64,000 bases of DNA from JBMORL01 sp049322335. Its GTDB lineage: Bacteria > Bacteroidota > Bacteroidia > Flavobacteriales_D > UBA2798. The stretch covers positions 1 through 64,000 of the forward strand of contig JBMORL010000055.1 in NCBI GenBank assembly GCA_049322335.1. Direction: 5' to 3'. Position 1 is the first letter of the stretch; each line of letters opens with the position of its first letter. A model generated the notes under the pieces. That model was not told the DNA's origin. It did no database searches and saw nothing but the letters and a program-made list of their open reading frames with translations. Shown piece by piece: positions 51,809-61,427 of the stretch. The position numbers and the translations under genes were made by a program.

Positions 51809-54800
51809 TTAATTTTCAAACTGTTCAATTTTTAGTTTTCCGTTTTTTCTTAATTCATATTCTCTGAACATCGTATATATAACCGGTAGTACTATAAGTA
51901 CAAAAAGGGTAGAGGTGATCAGGCCAAACACAAATGGAATGGTAATGGGCTTCATCACATCGCTTCCTGTTCCGGTGGCCAGCAAAACGGGCAGCAGGCC
52001 GATAATGTCTACGAGTACTGTCATCAGTTTGGGCCTTAACCTGAGGGCAGCACCTTCGTATACGGCTTCTTCTATATCTGCAATTCCTGTTTTCCTGTTT
52101 TCTTTTTCAGCAGAAGAAAAACGATTGAAAACGGAATTATTCATATATACCAGCATCAAAACACCTGTTTCCACAGCGACTCCGAAAAGGGCAATAAACC
52201 CAACCGCTACTGCTACTGAAAAATTGACATCGAAAAAATAAAGTGAATAAGCACCACCCACCAGCGCAACGGGTATAGCTGAGAGTACGATAAATACTTC
52301 CCGGAAAGTTTTAAAAGTAAAATAGAGAACAATAAAAATAATTACCATCACTATCGGGATAATAATCATCAGCCGGTTTTGAGCCCGAACCTGGTTTTCA
52401 TACTGACCGCTCCATTGCAGGAAATAGCCTTCAGGTAATTTTCCACCCGGAAGTTGTTCAATGAAATACTCAAGTTTTTCTTTTGCATCTTTTACCGTAC
52501 TTCCCATATCCCGTTCGCGGATATTAAATAAAAGTGTTCCCCGCAACATGGCGTTTTCTGAATTGATCATTGGCGGGCCGTCTGAAGGATAAATATCTGC
52601 CACCGCATATAACGGTATTGGGCCATACGCCATAGTTTGAATCTGAAGATTCCTGAGATCATCCATATTGTCGCGGTAATCCTGTGCAAAACGCACATTC
52701 ACATTAAACCGTTCGCGCCCTTCGATAGTAGTTGTGGCATTCATTCCCCCGATGGCGGTTTCAATAAACATATTTACATCATCGCTGGTAAGTCCGTATT
52801 TTCCAATCTCCTCTTCACGGATATCAAAATCAATATATTTTCCCCCGGTGATGGGTTCCACGTAAAGATCTTTTATTCCGTTTACACCAATGAGTTCTTT
52901 TTTGAACATCTGTGCATATTTATTGATGGTATCAAGATTTCTTCCGTAAATTTTTATTCCTACGTCTGTTCGTATACCGGTAGAAAGCATGTTAATACGA
53001 TTGATAATAGGTTGTGTCCACCCGTTAACTACTCCGGGAATTTGAAGCTTTGAATTAAGTTCGTTGATAATATCATTTTTGGTTATCCCGGGCCGCCATT
53101 CTGATTTTGGTTTTAACAAAACAATCGTTTCAATCATACTGATAGGCGCATTATCGGTGGCAGTACTTGCGCGTCCGGCTTTTCCCAAAACATTTTCCAC
53201 TTCAGGAACTTCCATCATCAGTTTATCCTGCACCTGCATGACACGTTTGATTTCAGAATTGGAAATGTCGGGCATGGTTACCGGCATAAAAAGTATGGAT
53301 CCTTCGTCCAGGGGTGGCATAAATTCTGTTCCCAGGTTTAGTACCAGCGGAACACTTCCGCCCGTGAGCAACAATGCAAAGGCGATAGTGGTTTTTTTCC
53401 ATCTCAGGCACCAGCGGATAACCGGTGAATACATCCAGATGAAAAAGCGTGAAACAGGATGTTTTTTTTCGGGACGGATTTTTCCTTTCAATAGCAACAC
53501 CATCAGAACAGGAACAAGGAAAATAGCTACAAAAGCAGATCCGGCCATAGCAAACGTTTTGGTTAGCACCAGCGGAGAAAATAATTTGTGTTCCTGTCCC
53601 TCGAGAAAAAGAATGGGACTGAATGAAATAAGTGTAACAAGGATAGAATTAAAAACAGCTTTTCCTATGAGTTTGGAAGAAATTTCGATTCTTTTTTTTC
53701 TTTCAATATCAGATAATTTAATTTCTTTTTCCGGATTTTCATTACTGATTTCTTTCATAGCGTTTTCCACCATTACAATTCCTGCATCCACAAGATCACC
53801 CACGGCCAGCGCTACTCCCGCCAGCGACATGATATTGGAAGTAATTCCAAATAAATTCATTAAAATAAATGCAATAAGCACCGATACCGGAATAGTTATA
53901 ACAACGATAAGTGCGCTTCTGGCATGGAACAGGAAAATAAAAAGTACGATGGCAACTATAATAATTTCTTCGGTTACTGCATTGCCAAGTGTATCAATTG
54001 TTTCATCAATTAATCCCGAACGGTCGTAGGCAGTTTTAAAATGTACGCCTTTGGGCAACCCTTTTTCCACCTCCGTCATTTTTATTTTTAATCGTTCTAT
54101 AACGTCTTTGGCATTTTCGCCATAGCGCATAATAACGATACCGCCCACTTTCTCCCCTTCGCCATTTTCGTCAATGATTCCCAGGCGCAACTCACCACCG
54201 GTTTGTACGTGCGCAACATCTTTAATTCTTACGGGAATATTATTGATCGTTTTGAGCGTGATGTTTTCTATTTGTGTGATATCTTTGATATAGCCCCGCG
54301 TACGAATGATGTAACCTATATCAGATTGCTCAAATTTTCTTCCCCCGGCATCATTATTATTAGCTTTTAATTTTCCGGCCACTTCCATCAGCGAAATGTC
54401 GTAATAGCGGAGTTTATAGGGGTCGATCACCACCTGGTATTGTTTCTGAAAACCACCGAATGATGCCACTTCGCTTACTCCTTCCACTGTTTGCAATGCA
54501 AAACGCACATACCAGTCTTGTATAGCTCTTAATTCTCCCAGGTCATAACCGGGAGCTTCCAGCGTGTACCAGAAAATATGGCCGAGTCCTGTTCCATCAG
54601 GCCCAAGAACAGGAGTAACACCTTCGGGTAAAAAATTTTGTGCTGAGTTCAGTCGTTCGAGGACACGTGTTCTGGCCCAATAGATATCTGCATCATCTTC
54701 AAAAATTACAAACACAAAACTCATTCCGAACATGGATGATCCGCGTATATTTTTCACTTTGGGAATTCCCTGCAGATTGCTTACCAGTTTATAAGTGATC

Positions 54801-54991
54801 TGGTCTTCGATAAGCTGTGGACTTTTTCCCATCCATTCAGTAAAAATGATCACCTGGTTTTCGGAAAGATCGGGAATGGCATCTACCGGAGTGTTTTTTA
54901 CCGAATAAATCCCAAACAAAGTAATTGCTGCTGCCAATAACAGAACAATCATTTTATTTTTTAATGCCCAGGTAATGGAATTATTAATCAT
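51809..54991 (-). CDS. cusA: Heavy-metal RND pump CusA/CzcA
   Basis: 1060 residues, normal for the HME-RND group. Motifs: NTPVDAIPDLSENQVIIFTE at the start, the proton-relay helix with VALAVGDLVDAGIVMVENA (Asp pair), TEFMPPLDEGSILFMPVTMP and two long periplasmic loops. It exports Cu(I)/Ag(I) or Zn/Co/Cd by proton antiport; the NTPVDAIPDLSE start and adaptor type favour copper/silver. The ATG overlaps the PRPP synthetase gene by eight bases. No sign of truncation. Confidence 0.97.
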   Translation of the reverse strand: MINNSITWALKNKMIVLLLAAAITLFGIYSVKNTPVDAIPDLSENQVIIFTEWMGKSPQLIEDQITYKLVSNLQGIPKVKNIRGSSMFGMSFVFVIFEDDADIYWARTRVLERLNSAQNFLPEGVTPVLGPDGTGLGHIFWYTLEAPGYDLGELRAIQDWYVRFALQTVEGVSEVASFGGFQKQYQVVIDPYKLRYYDISLMEVAGKLKANNNDAGGRKFEQSDIGYIIRTRGYIKDITQIENITLKTINNIPVRIKDVAHVQTGGELRLGIIDENGEGEKVGGIVIMRYGENAKDVIERLKIKMTEVEKGLPKGVHFKTAYDRSGLIDETIDTLGNAVTEEIIIVAIVLFIFLFHARSALIVVITIPVSVLIAFILMNLFGITSNIMSLAGVALAVGDLVDAGIVMVENAMKEISNENPEKEIKLSDIERKKRIEISSKLIGKAVFNSILVTLISFSPILFLEGQEHKLFSPLVLTKTFAMAGSAFVAIFLVPVLMVLLLKGKIRPEKKHPVSRFFIWMYSPVIRWCLRWKKTTIAFALLLTGGSVPLVLNLGTEFMPPLDEGSILFMPVTMPDISNSEIKRVMQVQDKLMMEVPEVENVLGKAGRASTATDNAPISMIETIVLLKPKSEWRPGITKNDIINELNSKLQIPGVVNGWTQPIINRINMLSTGIRTDVGIKIYGRNLDTINKYAQMFKKELIGVNGIKDLYVEPITGGKYIDFDIREEEIGKYGLTSDDVNMFIETAIGGMNATTTIEGRERFNVNVRFAQDYRDNMDDLRNLQIQTMAYGPIPLYAVADIYPSDGPPMINSENAMLRGTLLFNIRERDMGSTVKDAKEKLEYFIEQLPGGKLPEGYFLQWSGQYENQVRAQNRLMIIIPIVMVIIFIVLYFTFKTFREVFIVLSAIPVALVGGAYSLYFFDVNFSVAVAVGFIALFGVAVETGVLMLVYMNNSVFNRFSSAEKENRKTGIADIEEAVYEGAALRLRPKLMTVLVDIIGLLPVLLATGTGSDVMKPITIPFVFGLITSTLFVLIVLPVIYTMFREYELRKNGKLKIEQFEN

Positions 54992-55868
54992 TTTTTTCCA
55001 GGTTGCTTGTAATTAGTTGTGTAATATCAATTCTATTGGTGAAATGAAGAATAGTATTGCAGGTTAAAAGTATTTTGGCTCCAGCTTTTTTTAAATCTTT
55101 AAATGCAGTTTCCGAAAAAACAGCATGTATGCCTATGCACACAGGAGCTTTCATTCCCGCTTTTTTAAGAAGAATAATAGTTTTTATCATGGTGTGCCCG
55201 GTAGAAATGATATCATCGAGTAAAACGGGTGTGTATTTTTTATATTTTTTTAGTTCGGGTGATTTTATTTTTACGGATTTATCACCACGCCTTGTTTTTT
55301 TCATTACCACAAAAGGCGCTTTTGCCAGGTGTGCTACTTCAGCTATCCATTGTTTGCTTTCGGAGTCCGGGCCAATAATTACAGGGTTTGCAATATGTTT
55401 TGAAATATAACCGGCAATAAAAGGAGCAGCATGCAAAACAGAGGTTTTGACAGTATAAATTTCATTCATTGATTTTCTGCGATGAAGATGAGGGTCGATA
55501 GTAATAATTTGGTCGGAAATGGAAGAGATCAATTCGGCAAAATAACCGGACGTAATTGCTTCACCCGGATGAAAGGCTTTGTCTTGCCTCATGTACGACA
55601 AATAAGGGGAAATGAGAGTTATTCGTTTTGCCCCCTGGTTTCTTATTTCCCTGGCAAGGAAAAAAAGCGGGAGGAATAGTTCATCGGGATGAGCGAGTGT
55701 GCAAACAATAACAGTGTGTTTGTTCTTTACACTTCCCAAAATTCTGATGTAGGACTCTCCATCGGGAAATTTCCGGGCATTAAATTTCCCTTCTGTTGCT
55801 TTCAGGTTTTTGATTATTCCCCTGGCGAGCAGCTCATTTCCCGGCATAGCAAAAATAACTTTTTTCAT
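54984..55868 (-). CDS. Archaeal-type ribose-phosphate diphosphokinase (PRPP synthetase)
   Basis: 294 residues, shorter than the normal bacterial PrsA (about 310-320). Key sites: the substrate region ISPYLSYMRQDKAFHPGEAI, TIDPHLHRRK, and the PRPP loop VLLDDIISTGHTM (about 215-227). The style of the first two is archaeal class III rather than bacterial class I. It makes PRPP from ribose 5-phosphate and ATP, or a related reaction. The ATG shares one base with the stop of the phosphorylase gene (TAATG) and its end overlaps cusA by eight bases. A housekeeping prs would normally lie elsewhere. Confidence 0.85.
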   Translation of the reverse strand: MKKVIFAMPGNELLARGIIKNLKATEGKFNARKFPDGESYIRILGSVKNKHTVIVCTLAHPDELFLPLFFLAREIRNQGAKRITLISPYLSYMRQDKAFHPGEAITSGYFAELISSISDQIITIDPHLHRRKSMNEIYTVKTSVLHAAPFIAGYISKHIANPVIIGPDSESKQWIAEVAHLAKAPFVVMKKTRRGDKSVKIKSPELKKYKKYTPVLLDDIISTGHTMIKTIILLKKAGMKAPVCIGIHAVFSETAFKDLKKAGAKILLTCNTILHFTNRIDITQLITSNLEKND

Positions 55869-57373
55869 TATTCTATAGTTATTAACCCGGTTATTTTTTC
55901 CAGGTATTGTTTGGCGTATTCCAGTTCACCGCTGGCATCAGCGTATATGGAAAACAATACATCATTTTCTTTTATTTTTTTTCCTAATGGCGCATAAAAC
56001 ATCACCCCGGCTCCTGATGATTTTGGGGCTCCTGCAAGTTTTGCAACCCGTGCCAGTTTCCGATTATCTATTTTTTTTACTGTTCCGCTTTTCACTGATA
56101 AATAATCATACCTGAAGGGGCCGGGTGTCGGTTCTGTAAATCCACCCTGCGCTTTGCAAATGGAAATGAATTTTTCCAGTGCTTTTCCTGTTTCCAGCAG
56201 GGTGAGTGCAATTTGTTTTTCTTCGCCTTTTGGGAATTTTCCTGACATGGCAATCAGTTCTTCTGCCAGTTGCAGCGAACGGTTTTTTAAATCCTGAGGG
56301 CAATCATGTTCATTTCTCAATACCGACAATACGCCCATAGCCTCCAGTGCAGGCCCGATTCCTTTTCCAACGGGTTGACTTCCGTCTGTAATAATCACTT
56401 TTACTTCCAGCCCGATGGCGCTACCTGTTTCCATGAAATAATTTTTCAGAAGAAGTGCTTCGCTGTTGCTTCTCACTTTTGCTGTTTCTCCCACGGGAAT
56501 ATCAATCAAAACATGTGTAGCACCGGCTGCCATTTTTTTTGAAAGAACAGAAGCCACCATTTGTCCTTCACTATCTATATCAAGCGCTTTTTCGATGGAA
56601 ATGAGAATATCATCAGCAGGACTTAGCTGAACAGCTCCGCCCCATACGAGGCAGGCTCCTTCCTGTTTCACTACTTTTTTTATTTCTTCAATGGAAAGAT
56701 CCACTCTCGTAATAGTTTCCATTGTATTGGCTGTCCCGGATGGGGATGTAATTGCTTTTGAAGATGTTTTTGGAATGGTTAATCCTGCTGCTGCCACAAT
56801 ACTTATTACGATTGGTGTGGTTCGGTTTCCGGGTAGTCCTCCGGCACAATGTTTATCCAATACGATAGTATTTTCCCAGTTCAATTGTTGTCCTGTGTTT
56901 ACCATTGCTTTGGTAAGTGAGATAATTTCATTTTGTGAAAGATTGTTATTGGCGCATGCCGTTACAAATGCAGATAATTCAACGTTGGAGTATTTTCCGG
57001 CTACTATATCTGTAACAATTTCTTTCCACGATTCTTCATCCAATTCGTTACCATAAATTTTGGAACGCACTTTTGACAGCGATTCGATGGATCCAAGGTG
57101 GTGAACAGATATTTCGTCACCTTCTTTTACGTTGAGCAATTGCATGGCTTTTTTTGATAAGCCTGCTTCATTGTGGCGAAGCCATCCCGAAGAAACAACA
57201 TTAAGGGTAGCTATAATACTCACCCCGTTATAATTTACCACCACCCGTGTAAGTGCCCTGAATCCTTCCGACCGGCAGATGTGACAGTCTTCACGCATGT
57301 AGATAATGTTTTCGTGATAGGTGTCGATTCCTATGGCACGGGTTTTTAAAATGTGCATGGTGTGATCAGTCAT
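55868..57373 (-). CDS. AMP phosphorylase/thymidine phosphorylase, archaeal type
   Basis: 501 residues from ATG 57373 (a TTG at 57382 is alternative). Residues 1-90 form an extra N-terminal domain as in archaeal AMP phosphorylase; the phosphorylase core has DKHCAGGLPGNRTTPIVISI, TIPKTSSKAITSPSGTANTM and GGAVQLSPADDIL, and the C-terminal domain carries APKSSGAGVMFYAPLGKK. The archaeal enzyme splits AMP with phosphate into adenine and ribose 1,5-bisphosphate; a bacterial thymidine phosphorylase (about 440 residues) lacks the first domain. Which substrate it uses cannot be told from sequence alone. Coupled to PRPP synthetase gene (TAATG). Confidence 0.88.
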   Translation of the reverse strand: MTDHTMHILKTRAIGIDTYHENIIYMREDCHICRSEGFRALTRVVVNYNGVSIIATLNVVSSGWLRHNEAGLSKKAMQLLNVKEGDEISVHHLGSIESLSKVRSKIYGNELDEESWKEIVTDIVAGKYSNVELSAFVTACANNNLSQNEIISLTKAMVNTGQQLNWENTIVLDKHCAGGLPGNRTTPIVISIVAAAGLTIPKTSSKAITSPSGTANTMETITRVDLSIEEIKKVVKQEGACLVWGGAVQLSPADDILISIEKALDIDSEGQMVASVLSKKMAAGATHVLIDIPVGETAKVRSNSEALLLKNYFMETGSAIGLEVKVIITDGSQPVGKGIGPALEAMGVLSVLRNEHDCPQDLKNRSLQLAEELIAMSGKFPKGEEKQIALTLLETGKALEKFISICKAQGGFTEPTPGPFRYDYLSVKSGTVKKIDNRKLARVAKLAGAPKSSGAGVMFYAPLGKKIKENDVLFSIYADASGELEYAKQYLEKITGLITIE

Positions 57374-57962
57374 TGTTTTCAAAATGTTTTTTGGTATCGT
57401 TGAGCATACTGTTTACGCACCAGGCAGCATATCTTTTTGCGAGAAAAAAGCCTAAAACGCCTCCTTTCGGCCGCCTGTAATCAATTCCCAGTAGGGCTAT
57501 TGTGTTTCCATTCTCATCCGGTTCCAGTGTAAGGAACATACGGTACCAGGATAACACAATCAGTTTTGGTTCGCCAACTGTTTCCCATATTTTTTCTTTT
57601 CCGTTTTCCCATTTGGTTACTTCAACCGTAAAGTCCATGTTCATGCCGGCCACTTTTCCTGTCCACCTGTATTTGGTGCCTAATCCGGTTTTGTTTTCCG
57701 ACAACCATTCTATCGTTAAACGGCTTCCCATCATGGCTGTATTTTTTTTCGTCATGTGCATTCCCGTATTTTCAATGTTGTCCATAAAGGCAAATGCTTT
57801 TTCGGGAGAAGCGTTTATTATAGTTGTTCGTTTTATGGTTTTTGTTTTTTCGTTTTTATTTCCTTTCAATTGTGCTGAAATATCCGCTGATGCAGGCAAT
57901 GAACACGAAAGCAGTAACATTGTTATAAACAGGCCGCAAATATTTATTTTTAGTCTTAGCAT
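57366..57962 (-). CDS. SRPBCC (polyketide-cyclase-like) lipoprotein
   Basis: 198 residues: lipobox MLLLSC (Cys near 20), then an SRPBCC/START-like domain (about 45-180) with TIINASPEKAFAFMDNIEN at its start and VTKWENGKEKIWETVGEP further on. These domains bind small hydrophobic ligands or lipids. Being lipid-anchored, it should sit in the periplasm or outer membrane, unlike most SRPBCC proteins. It overlaps both neighbours (P-type ATPase by seven bases, phosphorylase by eight). Confidence 0.8.
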   Translation of the reverse strand: MLRLKINICGLFITMLLLSCSLPASADISAQLKGNKNEKTKTIKRTTIINASPEKAFAFMDNIENTGMHMTKKNTAMMGSRLTIEWLSENKTGLGTKYRWTGKVAGMNMDFTVEVTKWENGKEKIWETVGEPKLIVLSWYRMFLTLEPDENGNTIALLGIDYRRPKGGVLGFFLAKRYAAWCVNSMLNDTKKHFENND

Positions 57963-60574
57963 AACCCGGGATTTATTTTTTTTGAAATTTGTATAACAAT
58001 AACAGACAGGACACCAGCACTTATAGAAACGATCCAGTCGGTTAAAGACATTTTATAAACTGAAAGCACAGTGCTTACCGGTTGAATAGTATATATCGTT
58101 ACCAGTATTCCAATTGAAATGATTAACGAAGCCCATACATACTTACTGGTGAAAACTTCCGAGCGGAAGAACCCTGATTTTCGGTCTCCCAAATTGAATA
58201 CATGAAATAATTGAGAAAATATTAGAGAGAAAAACAAAATATTATTACACAAAACCGGGTTCCAGGTTTCGGTAGCATGGATAGTATAGTGACTGAAAAA
58301 TACAGCTCCGATGCTTACTGATGCGATGATGAAGGAATAATAAAATATGGCTATCCAGTTTTTTCGCTGAATAATGGCTTCACCTGAATTTCGTGGCGGA
58401 GATTGCATAATTGAGGGTCCACCGGGAAGCATGCCCAGTGCAAGTGCCGGAAGAACATCTGTTATAAGATTGATAAATAATATTTGAAGTGGAAATAACT
58501 GGAAATGCAGCGAGAAAGATGATGTTACGGCAATAATCAGCAATTCACTCAAATTACAGGATAAAAGGAAGATTACAAATTTTCGTATGTTCTCATAAAT
58601 GATTCGTCCCTGTTTTACAGCAACAACAATAGACGAGAAAGAATCATCTTTCAAAACCATATCAGCCGCTTCCTGCGATACCTGTGTGCCTCTTATGCCC
58701 ATGGCAATGCCTATGTCTGATTTTTTTAATGCGGGGGCATCATTTACACCATCTCCGGTCATTCCCACGACAAGGTTTTTTTCCTGTAAAACAGAAACCA
58801 GGTCAATCTTTTGATGCGGAGTTACACGGGCAAATACTTTGGTGTGTGCCCATTTTTCTTTTTCATCCTTTGTAAGTTGCCCTGAGGGTGTCATTTCTTT
58901 CCCTGTAATTACATTATTTTCATTTTCTGAAATTATACCGAGTTGCCGGGCAATATATTTAGCAGTAGCGGGATGGTCACCGGTAATCATGATAATATCT
59001 ATACCTGCCGATTTACATTCTTTTATAGCATCATAAACTTCTTCGCGCGGAGGATCGATCATGCAGAATAAACCGGCAAACACCAGTTGCGATACTATTT
59101 CTTCTTTTGGACCGGAAACCGGTTTAAATGCACCAGCGATTACCCGTTGGCCGTTAGCAGCCAGTTCTTCTGATTTTTTTAGCCAGGAAATTTTCATTTC
59201 TTCTGTAAATGAAGAAACATTTCCTTTTTCACTTATGCCGTTACAGCAACGGATAATTTCCTCTGCTGCCCCTTTTGCAAAGACCATATAACTGTTTCCG
59301 GATTTATGCAAAGTGGCCATCAGTTTGGTTTCTGATGAAAAGGGGACTTCTGATATTTTCGGATGATTTTCCCGGAAATCGCGAATATCGACTCCGCTTT
59401 TTAATGCAAATTTCAGCAGCCCGGTTTCCAGCGGATCACCGATCTCTAACTGTGTTTTTTCATTAATAGTCAGTTCCGCTGTGTTGCATAACACAGCAAT
59501 TTTTAGCAGCATCTCCCGGTTTTCTCCGGGCATGATTTCATTTACCGCAATTTTATTTTGAGTAAGAGTTCCTGTTTTATCGGTACAGATTACATTGGTG
59601 CCGCCAAGTGTTTCCACGGCCGAAAGTTTTTTGACAATTACATTATGTCGTGCCATGGTCAGCATTCCACGGGCGAGTGCCATTGTTGCCACCACTGGCA
59701 ATCCTTCGGGAATAGTAGCTACGGCCAGAGCAACAGCAGTCTGAAACATTTCAAATGCCGTTTTTCCGTTGAGTAGTCCTGCAAAAAAAATAAGTACAGA
59801 GAGAGCCAGTGTTACCCATATTAATTTTTTGCTGAATGACTCCAGTTTTTTTTCAAGTGGTGTAGCCATTTGCTGTGCCGATCTCATTAGTGAAGCTATT
59901 TTCCCTAATTCCGTATGCATTCCGGTAGATGTCACTATCATGTATCCGTTGCCACCGGTTGCATAGGTGGCTTTATAAAGCATATTTTTTCTTTCAGAAA
60001 GAATAGTGTCTCCTGGAAGTAGCCGGATATTTTTTTCTACAGGAAGTGATTCTCCCGTAAGTGCCGATTCATCTGTTTGCAACTGTGAGGAACCGAATAA
60101 TCTTCCGTCTGCAGGAATAACATCGCCTGCTTCAATAAAAAGAATATCTCCCGGAACTATTTTATCGGCATTGATTTCAAACAAACGTCCGTCTCTTTTC
60201 ACTTTGGCCGGCATAACCACCAGTTTTTGCAATGCCTCCATAGAACGGTCGGCACGGAATTCCATAAGGAAACCGATGCATGTATTTATTACAATTACCG
60301 CTGCAATGGCAATCGCATCGGGCCATTCATTAAAGTAAAGAGACAAACCGGCAGCTACTGCAAGTAATGCTACCAGCGGGCTTTTGAATTGCTGAAGGAA
60401 AATCATCCAGCCGCTGGTTTTTGTATGATCGGTTATTTTATTTGGTCCATATTTCAGCAACTGCTCAATGGCTTTTTTTTCCGACAACCCTGTTTGCAAA
60501 TTGGTGCCCAATTCATCTGCCAGCATATCCGGACTAACGGAATAAGGATTAGTGTATTTTTCAGTGGTTTTCAC
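57956..60574 (-). CDS. P2A-type cation-transporting ATPase (calcium/manganese-like)
   Basis: 872 residues. The GTG start lies in the 14-base overlap with the nuclease gene. Motifs: actuator TGES (173-176), M4 VALAVATIPEGLP (289-293 for PEGLP), phosphorylation Asp332 in DKTGTLTQN, hinge TGDGVNDAPALKKSDIGIA, and M6 INLITDVLPALALG. The PEGLP/NLITDVLP pair points to the P2A (Ca/Mn) group rather than the CPC-type copper ATPases, so it does not itself export copper by the usual mechanism. Its role in a metal operon is unknown. Confidence 0.93.
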   Translation of the reverse strand: MKTTEKYTNPYSVSPDMLADELGTNLQTGLSEKKAIEQLLKYGPNKITDHTKTSGWMIFLQQFKSPLVALLAVAAGLSLYFNEWPDAIAIAAVIVINTCIGFLMEFRADRSMEALQKLVVMPAKVKRDGRLFEINADKIVPGDILFIEAGDVIPADGRLFGSSQLQTDESALTGESLPVEKNIRLLPGDTILSERKNMLYKATYATGGNGYMIVTSTGMHTELGKIASLMRSAQQMATPLEKKLESFSKKLIWVTLALSVLIFFAGLLNGKTAFEMFQTAVALAVATIPEGLPVVATMALARGMLTMARHNVIVKKLSAVETLGGTNVICTDKTGTLTQNKIAVNEIMPGENREMLLKIAVLCNTAELTINEKTQLEIGDPLETGLLKFALKSGVDIRDFRENHPKISEVPFSSETKLMATLHKSGNSYMVFAKGAAEEIIRCCNGISEKGNVSSFTEEMKISWLKKSEELAANGQRVIAGAFKPVSGPKEEIVSQLVFAGLFCMIDPPREEVYDAIKECKSAGIDIIMITGDHPATAKYIARQLGIISENENNVITGKEMTPSGQLTKDEKEKWAHTKVFARVTPHQKIDLVSVLQEKNLVVGMTGDGVNDAPALKKSDIGIAMGIRGTQVSQEAADMVLKDDSFSSIVVAVKQGRIIYENIRKFVIFLLSCNLSELLIIAVTSSFSLHFQLFPLQILFINLITDVLPALALGMLPGGPSIMQSPPRNSGEAIIQRKNWIAIFYYSFIIASVSIGAVFFSHYTIHATETWNPVLCNNILFFSLIFSQLFHVFNLGDRKSGFFRSEVFTSKYVWASLIISIGILVTIYTIQPVSTVLSVYKMSLTDWIVSISAGVLSVIVIQISKKINPGLC

Positions 60575-61427
60575 TACTGATCATTTTGTGGCAGATGTCA
60601 ATTCCTTCGTTCAGTATGGAAGTGATACGTCCCGGTTTTATATTCATCTTGTATAGAATATCATTGTCATGGCAAAGTTCCCTGCACAATACGATGTTGT
60701 TTTTCAGAAGATGTTGTTTTTCTTCTTTTGTGAGCGTGGTAAGGCAGGTTACAGGATAAAGGCCAAGAGAATCTATCTGCTCGCGTAAACTAAATTTATC
60801 GGGAAAATCCCAGCTGGTAAGTTTTAGCCCCGAACAGGTTCCATATTGTATGGCATCTGAAGTAAACCGGGTATTGGTGACTACCCAACCGGTGTGAATT
60901 TTATTTTCATGTCCCGGTAATTTGATCCATTCTTCCTCCACATCCTTGAAACGGGAATGGATGTATAATGGAATTTTTACGTCACATACATTTCCAGGCT
61001 GATTATGGTATTTGCATTCAATCATAAAATGGTGATGATCATTTTCAGCTTCCACATCCACTTCATGGTTTACACATTTTCCTCTTACTTTTTGTCCCGT
61101 TTTTGTTGAATAGCCCTGCAGGGATAAAATAGTTGCGATATATTTTTCGAAAGAAAATCCTGCGGGCCCCAGCTCCATAATTGCGTTTTTGAGGTGATAC
61201 CGTGCCGCCACAGGTTTTGATATCTTTTTTAAATGCGAAAAAGCTATACGGTAAATTTTTTTCGTGGGCATCCCATTATAAATCTGCAACCACAATGCGT
61301 TAAGAATTTCTTTTATTTCATTTTCTCCTGCTCCTGATCTTTGGAGAGAGTTTCGTATTTTCTCTTCGGAAAACGGAACGGTCTTACCGGATGCTTTTTT
61401 TACCAGTATTTGTTTTTTTTCGGTCAT
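60561..61427 (-). CDS. ATP-cone and restriction-endonuclease-like fusion protein
   Basis: 288 residues from ATG 61427, which overlaps the ArsR stop (ATGA). An ATP-cone (residues about 6-90; VKKASGKTVPFSEEKIRNSL) is followed by an Mrr-like PD-(D/E)XK nuclease fold: Asp124, then Glu137 and Lys139 in IECKYH. A third part (about 200-288) has CSGLKLTSWDFP and is not assigned. ATP-cones sense dATP/ATP ratios in ribonucleotide reductases and NrdR; fused to a nuclease-like domain they may tie its action to nucleotide levels. No methylase is adjacent, so it is not a classical restriction system. Confidence 0.85.
   Translation of the reverse strand: MTEKKQILVKKASGKTVPFSEEKIRNSLQRSGAGENEIKEILNALWLQIYNGMPTKKIYRIAFSHLKKISKPVAARYHLKNAIMELGPAGFSFEKYIATILSLQGYSTKTGQKVRGKCVNHEVDVEAENDHHHFMIECKYHNQPGNVCDVKIPLYIHSRFKDVEEEWIKLPGHENKIHTGWVVTNTRFTSDAIQYGTCSGLKLTSWDFPDKFSLREQIDSLGLYPVTCLTTLTKEEKQHLLKNNIVLCRELCHDNDILYKMNIKPGRITSILNEGIDICHKMISSENH

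Noticed and set aside
53064..54029. Long open frame of 321 codons on the plus strand
   Set aside because: It lies wholly antisense to cusA, whose frame has all RND motifs. The product is low in complexity and shows no recognisable domain.
55868..57373. Plain thymidine phosphorylase DeoA
   Set aside because: Length of 501 residues with an extra N-terminal domain and archaeal motifs does not fit bacterial DeoA of about 440; kept as archaeal type with open substrate.
57956..60574. Copper-exporting P1B ATPase (CopA)
   Set aside because: It lacks the CPC/CPx motif in M6 and metal-binding N-terminal domains; PEGLP and NLITDVLP are of the P2A group.
60561..61427. Type IV or type II restriction enzyme of a defence island
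   Set aside because: No methylase or other defence gene nearby, and an ATP-cone replaces the DNA-recognition part; it sits in a metal operon.
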